Positions 9,082-17,148 of a stretch of 64,000 nucleotides of DNA are shown here, in pieces (the first letter of the stretch is position 1; every line of letters begins with the position of its first letter). Source of the DNA: Microlunatus elymi (GTDB taxonomy: Bacteria > Actinomycetota > Actinomycetes > Propionibacteriales > Propionibacteriaceae); assembly GCF_007362775.1 (NCBI RefSeq), contig NZ_CP041692.1, positions 310,001 through 374,000 of the forward strand, written 5' to 3'. The translations under genes were made by a program, and so were the position numbers. Below the pieces are notes generated by a model. It was not told where the DNA came from and did not search any database. It was given only the letters and a program-made list of their open reading frames with translations.

Positions 9082-10298
9082 GCCGTCGCGTCCCGGGTGA
9101 CGGTGACGGTCACGTCGTCGTACTTCCCGTTGAGGACGTCGTCGAAGTTCACCGGCTGGCCCAGCGTCGCCGAGATGTAGAGCGAGCGGACCAGGGCCAG
9201 CGACAGCATCGCCTCGGTGACGGTGACCAGCGGCTGGGTGCCGCCCCGCAGCGCTTGGGCGATGTCGTCGTACTGACGGAAATGGCCGGCGACGAAGCCG
9301 TCGGGCTCGTTCCGGCTGCCGGCGAATTCGTCCCGCTCGGCGGCTGCCTTGCCGAGCACGGCCTCGGCCTGGTTGCCGATGGTCTTGGCCTCGCGGAGGT
9401 TGTCGGAGACCTCGCCGTCACCGGCGTGGAAGTAGCGCAACTGATCGTTGTCGACGATCGCCGAGCCGAGCGAGCCGAGCACCTGGACCCGCGCGGTCAG
9501 CCCCGGGTAGGCGGCAGTCGTCATGTGGATGACGGCCAGGGCTCCGGACTCGAACCGGACCGTGGCGGTGGCGGTGTCCTCGATCTCGATCCGCTCGTGG
9601 GCCAGCTGCGCGGTGTGGGCGAAGATCTCCACCGGCCGTCCGCAGAACCAGCGCAGCAGGTCGACGGTGTGCACGCCCTGGTTCATCACGGCGCCGCCGC
9701 CGTCGAGCGCCCAGGTCCCGCGCCAGTCGCCGGAGTCGTAGTACTCCTGGCTGCGATACCAGGACATGGTCGCGACGGCGGAAGTGATCCGGCCGAACCG
9801 GTTCTCCTCGATCGCCTGGTGCACCAGCGCGCTGCCCGGATCGAACCGGTGCTGGCTGATCACCGACACCAGTTGGCCGTTCTCGGCAGCCTTCGCGGTC
9901 GCCTCGGCGAACTCCCGGCTCTTGGCCACCGACACGTCCAGCGGCTTCTCGATCACCGCATGCTTGCCGGCGTTGATCACCTCGAGCGCGTTGTCGATGT
10001 GATAGCCACTCGGCGTGCAGACCACCCCGAGGTCGACGGTGCCGGAGGCGACGGCGTCGGCGATCGAGTCGTAGATGACCGGCTCGGTGGCGCCGAGCTC
10101 GACGACCTTCTGCGCGGTCTTCTCCGCGGCGGACCGGTCGACGTCGACCAACGCGGTCACGGTGAAGTCGGGGTGCTTGGTGAGCACGTTCGCGTGGTGG
10201 ACGCCGATGATCCCGCAGCCGATGATCAGGGCCCGGGTCTGCCCGGACTGCTCCGAAGTCGCCGGGGCTGCTGCGGTGGTCGATGAGGGTGTGGTCAC
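9078..10298 (-). CDS. Gfo/Idh/MocA family oxidoreductase
   Basis: This is an NAD(P)-dependent sugar or inositol dehydrogenase-like protein. The Rossmann motif is ALIIGCGIIGVHHANVL near the N terminus, and the EKPLDVS segment carries the family's conserved EKP. The GTG at 10298 follows GGAG by ten bases; an ATG at 10340 is also possible. A start further up would run over a LacI-type operator. It is the first gene of the uronate operon and overlaps the next gene by four bases, so it probably oxidises or epimerises a sugar acid that feeds into the pathway. The actual substrate cannot be read from the sequence. Confidence 0.85.
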   Translation of the reverse strand: MTTPSSTTAAAPATSEQSGQTRALIIGCGIIGVHHANVLTKHPDFTVTALVDVDRSAAEKTAQKVVELGATEPVIYDSIADAVASGTVDLGVVCTPSGYHIDNALEVINAGKHAVIEKPLDVSVAKSREFAEATAKAAENGQLVSVISQHRFDPGSALVHQAIEENRFGRITSAVATMSWYRSQEYYDSGDWRGTWALDGGGAVMNQGVHTVDLLRWFCGRPVEIFAHTAQLAHERIEIEDTATATVRFESGALAVIHMTTAAYPGLTARVQVLGSLGSAIVDNDQLRYFHAGDGEVSDNLREAKTIGNQAEAVLGKAAAERDEFAGSRNEPDGFVAGHFRQYDDIAQALRGGTQPLVTVTEAMLSLALVRSLYISATLGQPVNFDDVLNGKYDDVTVTVTRDATA

Positions 10299-10400
10299 GA
10301 GTGGTTCACTCCAGCCGTCGTTGCCGTTGTCCCCGAGCATGCCGAGCAGCTCGCTCAAAGGGGTTCTCCAACGCAGAACGTTAGAGAGCGCCGCAAGCGA

Positions 10401-10416
10401 TGGCAAGCGTTTGCCA
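10401..10416. promoter_or_regulatory. LacI-family-type operator upstream of the uronate operon
   Basis: TGGCAAGCGTTTGCCA is a near-perfect palindrome centred on CG, the typical layout of LacI/GalR-family operators. It lies about 100 bases upstream of the chosen start of the Gfo/Idh gene. No LacI-type regulator gene is in the window. Confidence 0.65.
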
Positions 10417-10523
10417 CAGTGTTTCCAGTCCGATTCGCCCGATCCGCGGGATCGGCGTCACAGAAGGAGGCCGTCGGCTCATCGGTCGCCGGCATCCGCG
10501 TCTCGCGGAGAACTGAGCCGTGC

Positions 10524-10976
10524 TCAGCCGGCGATCGTCTCGCCGTGCAAACGTGCGGTGATCGGCGTACCGGTTTCGACGGTTCGGCCGACAGTGCACA
10601 ACCGGTCGTGGGACTGCTTGATCGAGCGGCGCAGTACGTCGGTGGCCTGCCGTCCGCCGTCGTCGTCGGGGAAGCTGATGTCGAAGTCGATCAGCAGATC
10701 GATCAGCCGATTGCCGTGCTCGTCGGCGATCTTGTTGCCGGAGCTGGTCGCGGTGAAGGTGTCCGGCTCGGAGCGTTTGCCGGTGATGAGGTCGACGTCG
10801 ATCGCGCTGCACGCGGCGATCGCAGCCAGCAGCAGTTCGACCGGGGTGAAGTCGTCGCCCTGTCCGCTGCCGATGTCGATCGTGCCTCCGCGCACGTTGG
10901 TCGCGGTGTAGCTGCCCTTAGCGGTACGTGCCAGGGTGACGCTGCGCAGGGTGTCCTTGGGGGTTTGCTCGGCCAT
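10524..10976 (-). CDS. OsmC family protein
   Basis: The 150-residue protein has the two conserved cysteines of the OsmC/Ohr peroxidase fold, Cys56 in AAIAACSAIDVD and Cys127 in HDRLCTVGRT, and the FTPVELLLAAI helix that precedes the first. Members reduce organic or fatty-acid hydroperoxides or act as uncharacterised thiol proteins. It is monocistronic; both neighbouring intergenic spaces are short. Confidence 0.88.
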   Translation of the reverse strand: MAEQTPKDTLRSVTLARTAKGSYTATNVRGGTIDIGSGQGDDFTPVELLLAAIAACSAIDVDLITGKRSEPDTFTATSSGNKIADEHGNRLIDLLIDFDISFPDDDGGRQATDVLRRSIKQSHDRLCTVGRTVETGTPITARLHGETIAG

Positions 10977-11051
10977 GTGCCTGAGCCTGCCACGCCAGAT
11001 CGGTTCGGCCGAACCGGGCCCGAGGCCCGTGCCGGAGGGCGGCGGCGTCGA

Positions 11052-11759
11052 TCAGGACGAGTGCGAGAGGTGCTGCCGGACCAGATCCTGGTGCTGTTGA
11101 AAGCTCGCCGGTTGAGCCGGGCCCGGCTGGGAGACGAGGTCGGCGAACCGTTGCCAGGCGGCCGCGAAGTCCGGTCGCCAGCGAGCGGTGCTGGACGCAT
11201 CCAGGCGCAGCGTCGGCGTGATTGGGTGTCGGCGAACGATGTGGAATCCCATCGCCTGCCAGAAGCTGACCGGCAACAGCACCATTCTTGACCCCTGGTC
11301 GCCATCGGCGTGCGGGATCGCGGCCGGGCCGAAGGTGCCGATCACCTCGACAGTGCCGAGTTGGCGCTTGGCCAGTTGGGCGACGGCGGTACGGACCAGG
11401 TTGCGGGCCAAGCCGCGGCCGCGATAGTCACGGCAGACCGCCACCGCCGTCAGCACGGCCGCGTCCGGACTGAGCGCGTCGGCCGAGTTGCCGCCGAGTC
11501 CGGGGAGCGGGACCGGAGGGACCAACTCGGCCGGTGCGAGGGTGAGATAGCCGGGTTGATCGCCGTTCAGTTGGGCGACGACGCCGCACAGACCCCACAG
11601 GTCGGTGGTCTCCTGGATCCAGTCCGGCAACCGATCGTCGCTGCGGCCGAAGGCGTCGATCACCGTGCGGGCGGTGAAGCCGTAGCCGCAGTGCGCGCAC
11701 GGATCCTCGATCCCCGACAGGATCGGGCCGGTCAGCGGCCGGTAGCGCGGCGTGGTCAT
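11052..11759 (-). CDS. GNAT family N-acetyltransferase
   Basis: The acetyl-CoA-binding motif appears as VCRDYRGRGLARNLVRTAV, with the RGRGLA loop near residue 110 of 235. The protein lacks membrane segments. The ATG at 11759 overlaps the stop of the upstream small membrane protein gene by four bases (ATGA); a longer upstream frame was rejected for that reason. An N-terminal CAHCGYGF segment has two cysteines that might bind metal. Substrate unknown; the tight coupling to a membrane peptide suggests the two act together. Confidence 0.8.
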   Translation of the reverse strand: MTTPRYRPLTGPILSGIEDPCAHCGYGFTARTVIDAFGRSDDRLPDWIQETTDLWGLCGVVAQLNGDQPGYLTLAPAELVPPVPLPGLGGNSADALSPDAAVLTAVAVCRDYRGRGLARNLVRTAVAQLAKRQLGTVEVIGTFGPAAIPHADGDQGSRMVLLPVSFWQAMGFHIVRRHPITPTLRLDASSTARWRPDFAAAWQRFADLVSQPGPAQPASFQQHQDLVRQHLSHSS

Positions 11760-11914
11760 GACGCTTGTTGCCCCCGGACCGAGAAATCCTCGCGTGGCCG
11801 CGACAGCCCGGCGACGAAGCCCGCCAGCATCCCGGCCGTCGCGCCGCCGACGAGCCACAGTGCCCAGCGCAGGGCCCGTCGCCCGGTCGGATTCGGCTCC
11901 CCACTCCGACTCAT
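11756..11914 (-). CDS. Small single-span membrane protein coupled to the GNAT gene
   Basis: A 52-residue protein starts at ATG 11914: a basic N terminus (SRSGEPNPTGRRALR), one hydrophobic segment (WALWLVGGATAGMLAGFVAGL, residues 17-37), and a short charged tail. Its TGA overlaps the start of the acetyltransferase gene in ATGA, a strong sign of translational coupling. It is probably an inner-membrane peptide with the N terminus inside. No family is recognised. Confidence 0.6.
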   Translation of the reverse strand: MSRSGEPNPTGRRALRWALWLVGGATAGMLAGFVAGLSRPREDFSVRGQQAS

Positions 11915-12181
11915 GGCCTACATGCTAGGGCGTCCGGCGAAACCTCGTCCGAATCCAACGCGGCCGGAGGTCGCTCCGCTCAGAATCGTCGGCGGTGCCG
12001 GCAGTGTTCGAGAGCGGCTGGAATCGGCCGATTATCGTGGGGGCGTGAATCCGGACCGACCGCCCCGAGCCGCTGCCGTCGTTGGGCCGGTCCGCCGCAG
12101 CATTTTCGATACTTATCCGGACCGTGCATCGAGCGGCAGGAGCGATCTCGCTGCCGGTTGCGCTCTTGACCGTGGCGTCGA

Positions 12182-12988
12182 GTGGTGACCGTCGTCAAGC
12201 AGATCGCGGTCGTTCTGGGCGGGTTGCTGATCGCGGCGATCATGGTCGGGCTGGGCGTCTGGCAGCTCGACGTGTACGAGTCACAGGGCCACAGTGCCGC
12301 CGTTGCTCGGGCCGCCGCGCCGCCGGTCGACGTCGCGTCGGTCGCGCCGCCGGGACAGGACGTCGGCGACGCGTACGGGCGTCGTGTTCGCTTCACCGGG
12401 CATTACGACCCGAAGCTGCAGACCTACATCGCCGACCCCGAACGGCGCGGACGCTATCGCGTGCTGACCGCCTTTCGGCTGGATTCCGGCGGCGCCTTGG
12501 CCGTGGTTCGTGGTGTCACCGACGGCAAGGACGCTGCGCCGCCGCCCACGGGGACGGTCACTCAGACCGGCGTATTGCTGCCGTCGGAAGGGGCCGACGC
12601 GCAGGCGGCGCCCTCCAGCGAGCCGACCTCGGTGGTGCTGGCGTCGCTGACGCAGTCGTGGCCGATCGATCTGGTGAACGGCTATGCGACCCTCGGCGCC
12701 GACGAGGCACGGGCCCAGTCGCTCACTCCGGCGACGATCGAGCTGCCGAGCTCGCACGGGCGACTCCGCAACGGGTTCTACGCTCTGCAGTGGTGGGTGT
12801 TCGCCGGGTTCGCCGTGGTGATGGCGATCCGGATCGCCCGCGATCTCGGCCGAGACGGCGATTCGGTCGAGGCTTTTGACTCCGACGCCGACTCTGACTC
12901 CGGCGGCGCCTCAGCGGCGGCCGAGACGGAACAACACTCCTCCGACACGGCTGACCATCGTGTGTCCGGCCCCGTGCGGTCGCCGTAG
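12182..12988 (+). CDS. SURF1 family cytochrome oxidase assembly protein
   Basis: The 268-residue protein shows the SURF1 layout: an N-terminal membrane segment (AVVLGGLLIAAIMVGLGVWQL, the conserved LGxWQL end), a periplasmic domain with VRFTGHYDP, VLTAFRL and VVRGV strands, and a C-terminal membrane segment ending WWVFAGFAVVMAIRIARD. SURF1 proteins help assemble the haem a centre of aa3-type cytochrome oxidase. The start is GTG at 12182 or the next codon. The C-terminal tail is very rich in Asp and Ser and probably disordered. Confidence 0.88.
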   Translation: MVTVVKQIAVVLGGLLIAAIMVGLGVWQLDVYESQGHSAAVARAAAPPVDVASVAPPGQDVGDAYGRRVRFTGHYDPKLQTYIADPERRGRYRVLTAFRLDSGGALAVVRGVTDGKDAAPPPTGTVTQTGVLLPSEGADAQAAPSSEPTSVVLASLTQSWPIDLVNGYATLGADEARAQSLTPATIELPSSHGRLRNGFYALQWWVFAGFAVVMAIRIARDLGRDGDSVEAFDSDADSDSGGASAAAETEQHSSDTADHRVSGPVRSP

Positions 12989-13150
12989 TGCGCATTGTCC
13001 TCCAGGGCCACCCTGCGTTCGTCGTCTGCGTCTGGCCGCAGCTTCGGGTGTTCGAATGCGACGCTTCCGATGAGTTGCCGCTGAGCGGCGGTCCGTGGGC
13101 GATCCCCGGCGATGCGGCGCTGGATTGATCTACGACATAGAGTCGTCGTC

Positions 13151-13516
13151 ATGCGTGGCGCCCTGATTCGGTACCGGGTGATGGCTTATGTCGTCGGCAC
13201 CCTGTTGATCATCCTGATGTGCATTGCGGTGCCGTTGAAGTACTTCGCCGGAGATGATCGGCTGGTCAACGTCGCCGGCGTCGCGCACGGCTGGTTGTAC
13301 ATGCTCTTGATCATCTCGGCCATCGATCTCGGCCGTCGGGCGCACTGGACGTGGAAGCGCCTGCTCCTGATCGCGCTCGCCGGGACGGTGCCCTTCCTGT
13401 CGTTCGTAGCCGAACGGTCGGCGACCAAGAACGTACGCGCGAAGCTCGCTGCGGAAGAGGCCGAGGAGGCCGAGTACGTCGACAACTCCGAATACGCGGA
13501 CGGTGCCGCCGACTGA
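13151..13516 (+). CDS. DUF3817 integral membrane protein
   Basis: A 121-residue membrane protein with three hydrophobic segments (MAYVVGTLLIILMCIAVPLKYF, VAHGWLYMLLIISAIDLGRR, LLLIALAGTVPFLSFVAE) and the HGWLYMxYL-like and PFLSF-ERxxxxxV motifs of DUF3817, a small actinobacterial family of unknown role. ATG 13151 gives the standard family length; the open frame reaches 39 bases further. The C terminus is acidic. It often neighbours SURF1 in Actinobacteria, as here. Confidence 0.85.
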   Translation: MRGALIRYRVMAYVVGTLLIILMCIAVPLKYFAGDDRLVNVAGVAHGWLYMLLIISAIDLGRRAHWTWKRLLLIALAGTVPFLSFVAERSATKNVRAKLAAEEAEEAEYVDNSEYADGAAD

Positions 13517-13939
13517 CCACAGGACGGCCGGGTCAGTTGACCCAGCAGGCCGCGTCCCGGGCGGTTCGGCCGGCACGATCTCGCCGGCGATGGTCCCGAC
13601 ATCCGGACGAACTGCCCCAAAGCCCGACGACACCCGGAGGTCATCCTGGCCACCCGGCCATCGCATCCTCTTCTTCGGTCGCAGGCCGGCAGGTCACTAT
13701 TTGTCGACATATCGTCTAATTAACTAATTGCTGTAGCGTCTTCGTGACCGGACGATTCACGAGACGGCTGGCTGTGGCCCGAAGGTAATGCGGCCGAAGC
13801 GCAGCTGATGTTCATCCGACGGCGCCGGTGCGTCAGTCAAGACCGCTGGACGGGCTCCCGTCCGGGCGCGTCCGCCGATCCGAATCACGAACTCGATCGC
13901 TCCGGGTCGCAACCGCGGGCGCTCGGGACGACCCCGCTC
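13517..13939. other. Intergenic region between DUF3817 gene and parB
   Basis: No gene is supported. A notably AT-rich patch at about 13698-13731 contains TGTCGACATAT (13702-13712), an 11-base string that also forms the core of an 18-base palindrome in rsmG. It lies between two genes ending toward each other. Confidence 0.5.
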
Positions 13940-14923
13940 TCACCGTCCGTCGATCAACGCGACGATGCGCTCCATGTCCTCGGCCGTGGCGAAGTCGATG
14001 GTGATCTTGCCCCGCGACTTTCCGACGTCGACCCGGACGCGGGTCTCCAGCCGATCGGACAGCCGATCGGCAATCTCCAGCGCGCGCGGGCTCGCGGCGC
14101 GACGCTCGCGGGTGCGCGAGCGAGGCTCCTCGGTGCCCTCTCCCAGGGTCACGAGCTCCTCGGTGGCACGCACCGACAGGCCCTCGGCGACAACACGCTG
14201 CGCCATCCGTTCCTGCGCCGACTGGTCCTCGACCATCAGCAACGCCCTCGCGTGGCCGGCGCTGAGCACGCCTGCCGCGACCCGACGCTGCACCGATCCG
14301 GGCAGCCGCAGCAGCCGGATCGTGTTCGAGATCTGCGGCCGCGAACGCTTGATCCGCTGCGCCAGCTCCTCCTGCGAACAACCGAAGTCATCCAGCATCT
14401 GTTGGTAGGCCGCCGCCTCCTCGAGCGGATTCAGTTGGCTGCGGTGCAGGTTCTCCAGCAGAGCGTCGCGCAGCAGGTCCGCTTCCTCCGTACGACGGAC
14501 GATCGCCGGGATCGTGGTCAGCTCGGCCGCCTGGGAGGCCCGCCAACGACGCTCCCCCATCACCAGCTCGTATCTCGGATCGTCCGCATCGGCGTCGTCC
14601 AGTGGTCGCACCACGATCGGCTGCAGCAGGCCGACCTCGGTGATCGAGTCGACCAGTTCGTTCAGTTCGTCCTCGTCGAAGACGGTTCGAGGCTGCCGCG
14701 GATTCGGCCGGATGCTGCCGATCGGCACCTCGGCAAAGTAGGAGCCTTCGGGAACTGGATGCTGGTCGCCGGACGTCGCCGTCTCGGCCGGAGAAACGCC
14801 GTCGGCTTCGACCGGTGGCTTCTCCGTCGAGGGCGTGTGCGACGCGGTGGGCGGCCGCGGCTCTGAGCGTTGGATCAGCTGGCCGAGTCCGCGTCCCAGT
14901 CCGCGTGGTGCTGCGTTGCTCAT
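13940..14923 (-). CDS. parB: Chromosome partitioning protein ParB
   Basis: ParB is the CTP-dependent clamp that loads at parS and organises the origin. The 327-residue protein has the N-terminal RGLGRGLGQLI start conserved in Actinobacteria, the GSIRPNPRQPRTVFDEDEL box, the CTP-binding GERRWRAS motif, the LLENLHRSQLNPLEEAAAY segment, a helix-turn-helix (SQEELAQRIKRSRPQISNTIRLLRLP) and a C-terminal dimer domain. Its ATG shares one base with the parA stop (TGATG), so parA-parB is one operon. Three parS sites lie within 2.2 kb upstream in parA. Confidence 0.97.
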   Translation of the reverse strand: MSNAAPRGLGRGLGQLIQRSEPRPPTASHTPSTEKPPVEADGVSPAETATSGDQHPVPEGSYFAEVPIGSIRPNPRQPRTVFDEDELNELVDSITEVGLLQPIVVRPLDDADADDPRYELVMGERRWRASQAAELTTIPAIVRRTEEADLLRDALLENLHRSQLNPLEEAAAYQQMLDDFGCSQEELAQRIKRSRPQISNTIRLLRLPGSVQRRVAAGVLSAGHARALLMVEDQSAQERMAQRVVAEGLSVRATEELVTLGEGTEEPRSRTRERRAASPRALEIADRLSDRLETRVRVDVGKSRGKITIDFATAEDMERIVALIDGR

Positions 14924-17148
14924 CAGTTCTCCTTCGCGCCGCGGCGGGCGATCTCGTGCGCGGCTTCCAGGTACGAGACCGCACCGGCCGACTCGGGGTG
15001 ATAGGTGAGGACGGTTTGGCCGTAGCTCGGTGCTTCCGAAATGCGGACCGACCGCGGAATCACGGTCGGCAGCGTCTGGTCGGCAAAGTAGGCGCGGACC
15101 TCATCCGCCACCTGCGCGGCGAGACGGGTCCGGCCGTCGTACATGGTCAGCAGGACGGTACTGAGCTGCAACTCCTCGTTCAGCTCGCCCATCACCAGAT
15201 CGATCGTGTTCATCAACTGAGAGACGCCCTCCAGGGCGTAATACTCGCATTGGATCGGGATCAGCACTTCACCGGCCGCAACTAGCGCGTTGAGGGTCAA
15301 CAAGCCCAACGAGGGCGGGCAGTCGATCAGGATGTAGTCCGTCGGGTTGTCGGCGAGGTAGCGCGTCAGGGCCCGCTTCAGCCGGTTCTCGCGCGCAACC
15401 ACGGAGACCAGTTCGATCTCGGCGCCGGCCAGGTCGACCGTGGCCGGAAGCACCTTCAGGTTCGGAGCTTCCGGCGAGTCCACGACATGGTCGGCGATCG
15501 GCTCCCCATCGATCAGCACTTCGTAGGCGCCCTTCACACCGGTGTCGTGTTGTACGCCCAGCGCCGTCGACGCGTTTCCTTGCGGGTCGAGGTCGACAAC
15601 AAGCACCGACAAACCGCCCAACGCGAGCGCGGCAGCAAGGTTCACCGACGTCGTCGTCTTGCCCACGCCGCCCTTCTGATTCGCCACCACGACAATCCGG
15701 GTCGCGTGCGGCGCGGGCATCGGATCGACCTCGGGGGTTTCACGTGAAACAGCGCCAACGTCTGGTGGTGCGTCGACAGGCTCACCAGGGGATGTTTCAC
15801 CCAACGTCGGGCCATCAACACCCGCCGGGCCGACCTCGCCGACGGCTCCTCGCTCCCCGGCCACGGCCCGCGATTCGTCGGGCACGAAGGAGACCATGGC
15901 CCGCCGCGGTCGGATCTGCGACTCCTCAACCGCGTCGGCGCCGGCAACCCCGTCAGCGGATTCCGGGGCGTCGAATCCGTGTCTTTCGGTCCGATTGGTC
16001 GTCCCGACTCCAACTGCGGCAGCCGTTGTGCTGCCGATCGCCGCATCCGCTGGCACCGAGGGGCGCAACTCAACCGACGGCTGCTCGCCGGTCCTCACGC
16101 CGTAGGCGCTCCCCCGATCATGGTCCCCCTGCGCCCACGGTGCTGCCCCGCCTCCGACCGACGCCTGATCGCCGCCGACCTGATCTTCGTTGCCTCGATC
16201 GCTTCCCGCCGGAACCGTGACCGACTGGTCCTCAGCTTCTTGAGCTTCAGTCTCCCGAACTTCGGCACCCTGGTCCTCGGTGACATGGTCTGTGACCGGC
16301 TCGACTCTCGTCGACTGATGTCCGGCCGCGCGGGCTTCGCCCCGCGGGTTGCTGTCCGGGTCTGTTCCGTCCCCGACATTCGGATTGGCGGTCATCGCGT
16401 CGCGAGCCGCCATACCCGTACCGGAATCGGTCGACGGCGCAGAACCCGACGGATGCGTCGCTCCACCGTGGGCGTCGTGCCCGCCGACGGACAGAGCATC
16501 ACTCCCTGCCGCTGGTGCGTCCTGCACGACCGTTGGTTCTACGGGTTGCGGTCCACCAGTGTCCTCCGAGTCGCCCTGGCTCGCACCGACTTCCCGCGAT
16601 GGATTTTGCTGTGCGTCAGCCGACGTCTCGGTTCGTCGGTCCTCTGTCGACACCGGCTCGGCAGGGTCGCGCTGCCCAGCTTCACCCGGCGGGAAGACGG
16701 ACATCTCAGCGCTCTCTTGCTCGGCGGCGTCCGCCGCGTCGGCGTCTTCCGATGGTTCCGCTTCGGCCGATTCGGCGGATGCGCCCTCACTGTCGGCTTC
16801 TCGGTCCCCCTCGGGCGCATCCAGACGTTCCGCCCGTTCGTGAGCTGCCAACCGCTCGCTGTCGTTGCCATCAAGGTCGACCGAGACGTCGACCGCTGTC
16901 TCTGACCCGGAAGACTCCGGTCCAGTGGCGGGGGATCGATCCAAGCCGTCATTGCCCGCGGGATCGACTTGCGCCCCGGTCCCGTCCTCGACCGGATGGA
17001 CACCTTCGGACGTTTCACGTGAAACATCCGGGGTGGTCGTTTCACGTGAAACAAAGGGCCAGCCGAGCAGGCGGCCAATCTTCGGCATCTTTGGCCAGCC
17101 CAAGCCGCCACCCTTCGGAGAACTTGAATCAGAAGAATTCGTCGCCAT
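14923..17148 (-). CDS. parA: ParA chromosome partitioning ATPase with long acidic N-terminal extension
   Basis: The last 265 residues are a normal ParA: the deviant Walker A KGGVGKTTT at residue 492, DLDPQGNAST, Walker B YILIDCPPSLGLLTLN, and PRSVRISEAPSYGQ. Before it lie about 475 residues that are rich in Glu, Asp, Ser, Ala and Pro, nearly free of Lys and aromatics, and probably disordered. The first 35 residues include a hydrophobic-basic stretch (LGWPKMPKIGRLLGWPF) that could anchor to a partner. VSRET occurs three times because parS is translated. ATG 17148 follows AGGA. A shorter start at ATG 15720 would give a standard 265-residue ParA, with one parS 17 bases upstream; the acidic composition of the long frame favours it being coding. 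Confidence 0.88.
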   Translation of the reverse strand: MATNSSDSSSPKGGGLGWPKMPKIGRLLGWPFVSRETTTPDVSRETSEGVHPVEDGTGAQVDPAGNDGLDRSPATGPESSGSETAVDVSVDLDGNDSERLAAHERAERLDAPEGDREADSEGASAESAEAEPSEDADAADAAEQESAEMSVFPPGEAGQRDPAEPVSTEDRRTETSADAQQNPSREVGASQGDSEDTGGPQPVEPTVVQDAPAAGSDALSVGGHDAHGGATHPSGSAPSTDSGTGMAARDAMTANPNVGDGTDPDSNPRGEARAAGHQSTRVEPVTDHVTEDQGAEVRETEAQEAEDQSVTVPAGSDRGNEDQVGGDQASVGGGAAPWAQGDHDRGSAYGVRTGEQPSVELRPSVPADAAIGSTTAAAVGVGTTNRTERHGFDAPESADGVAGADAVEESQIRPRRAMVSFVPDESRAVAGERGAVGEVGPAGVDGPTLGETSPGEPVDAPPDVGAVSRETPEVDPMPAPHATRIVVVANQKGGVGKTTTSVNLAAALALGGLSVLVVDLDPQGNASTALGVQHDTGVKGAYEVLIDGEPIADHVVDSPEAPNLKVLPATVDLAGAEIELVSVVARENRLKRALTRYLADNPTDYILIDCPPSLGLLTLNALVAAGEVLIPIQCEYYALEGVSQLMNTIDLVMGELNEELQLSTVLLTMYDGRTRLAAQVADEVRAYFADQTLPTVIPRSVRISEAPSYGQTVLTYHPESAGAVSYLEAAHEIARRGAKEN
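15737..15750. promoter_or_regulatory. parS site 1
   Basis: GTTTCACGTGAAAC is a perfect match to the ParB-binding centromere consensus. It lies in the parA frame, coding VSRET just before the ATPase domain. A half-site TGTTTCAC lies at 15793-15800. Confidence 0.95.
17012..17025. promoter_or_regulatory. parS site 2
   Basis: GTTTCACGTGAAAC, perfect consensus, in the N-terminal coding part of parA, again translated as VSRET. Confidence 0.95.
17039..17052. promoter_or_regulatory. parS site 3
   Basis: GTTTCACGTGAAAC, perfect consensus, 27 bases from parS site 2 and about 96 bases from the parA start. Confidence 0.95.

Noticed and set aside
15979-16905. Plus-strand open frames inside the parA extension
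   Set aside because: They are Arg/Pro/Cys-rich with no ribosome binding site, while the minus-strand frame is continuous with ParA and carries a coherent acidic bias.
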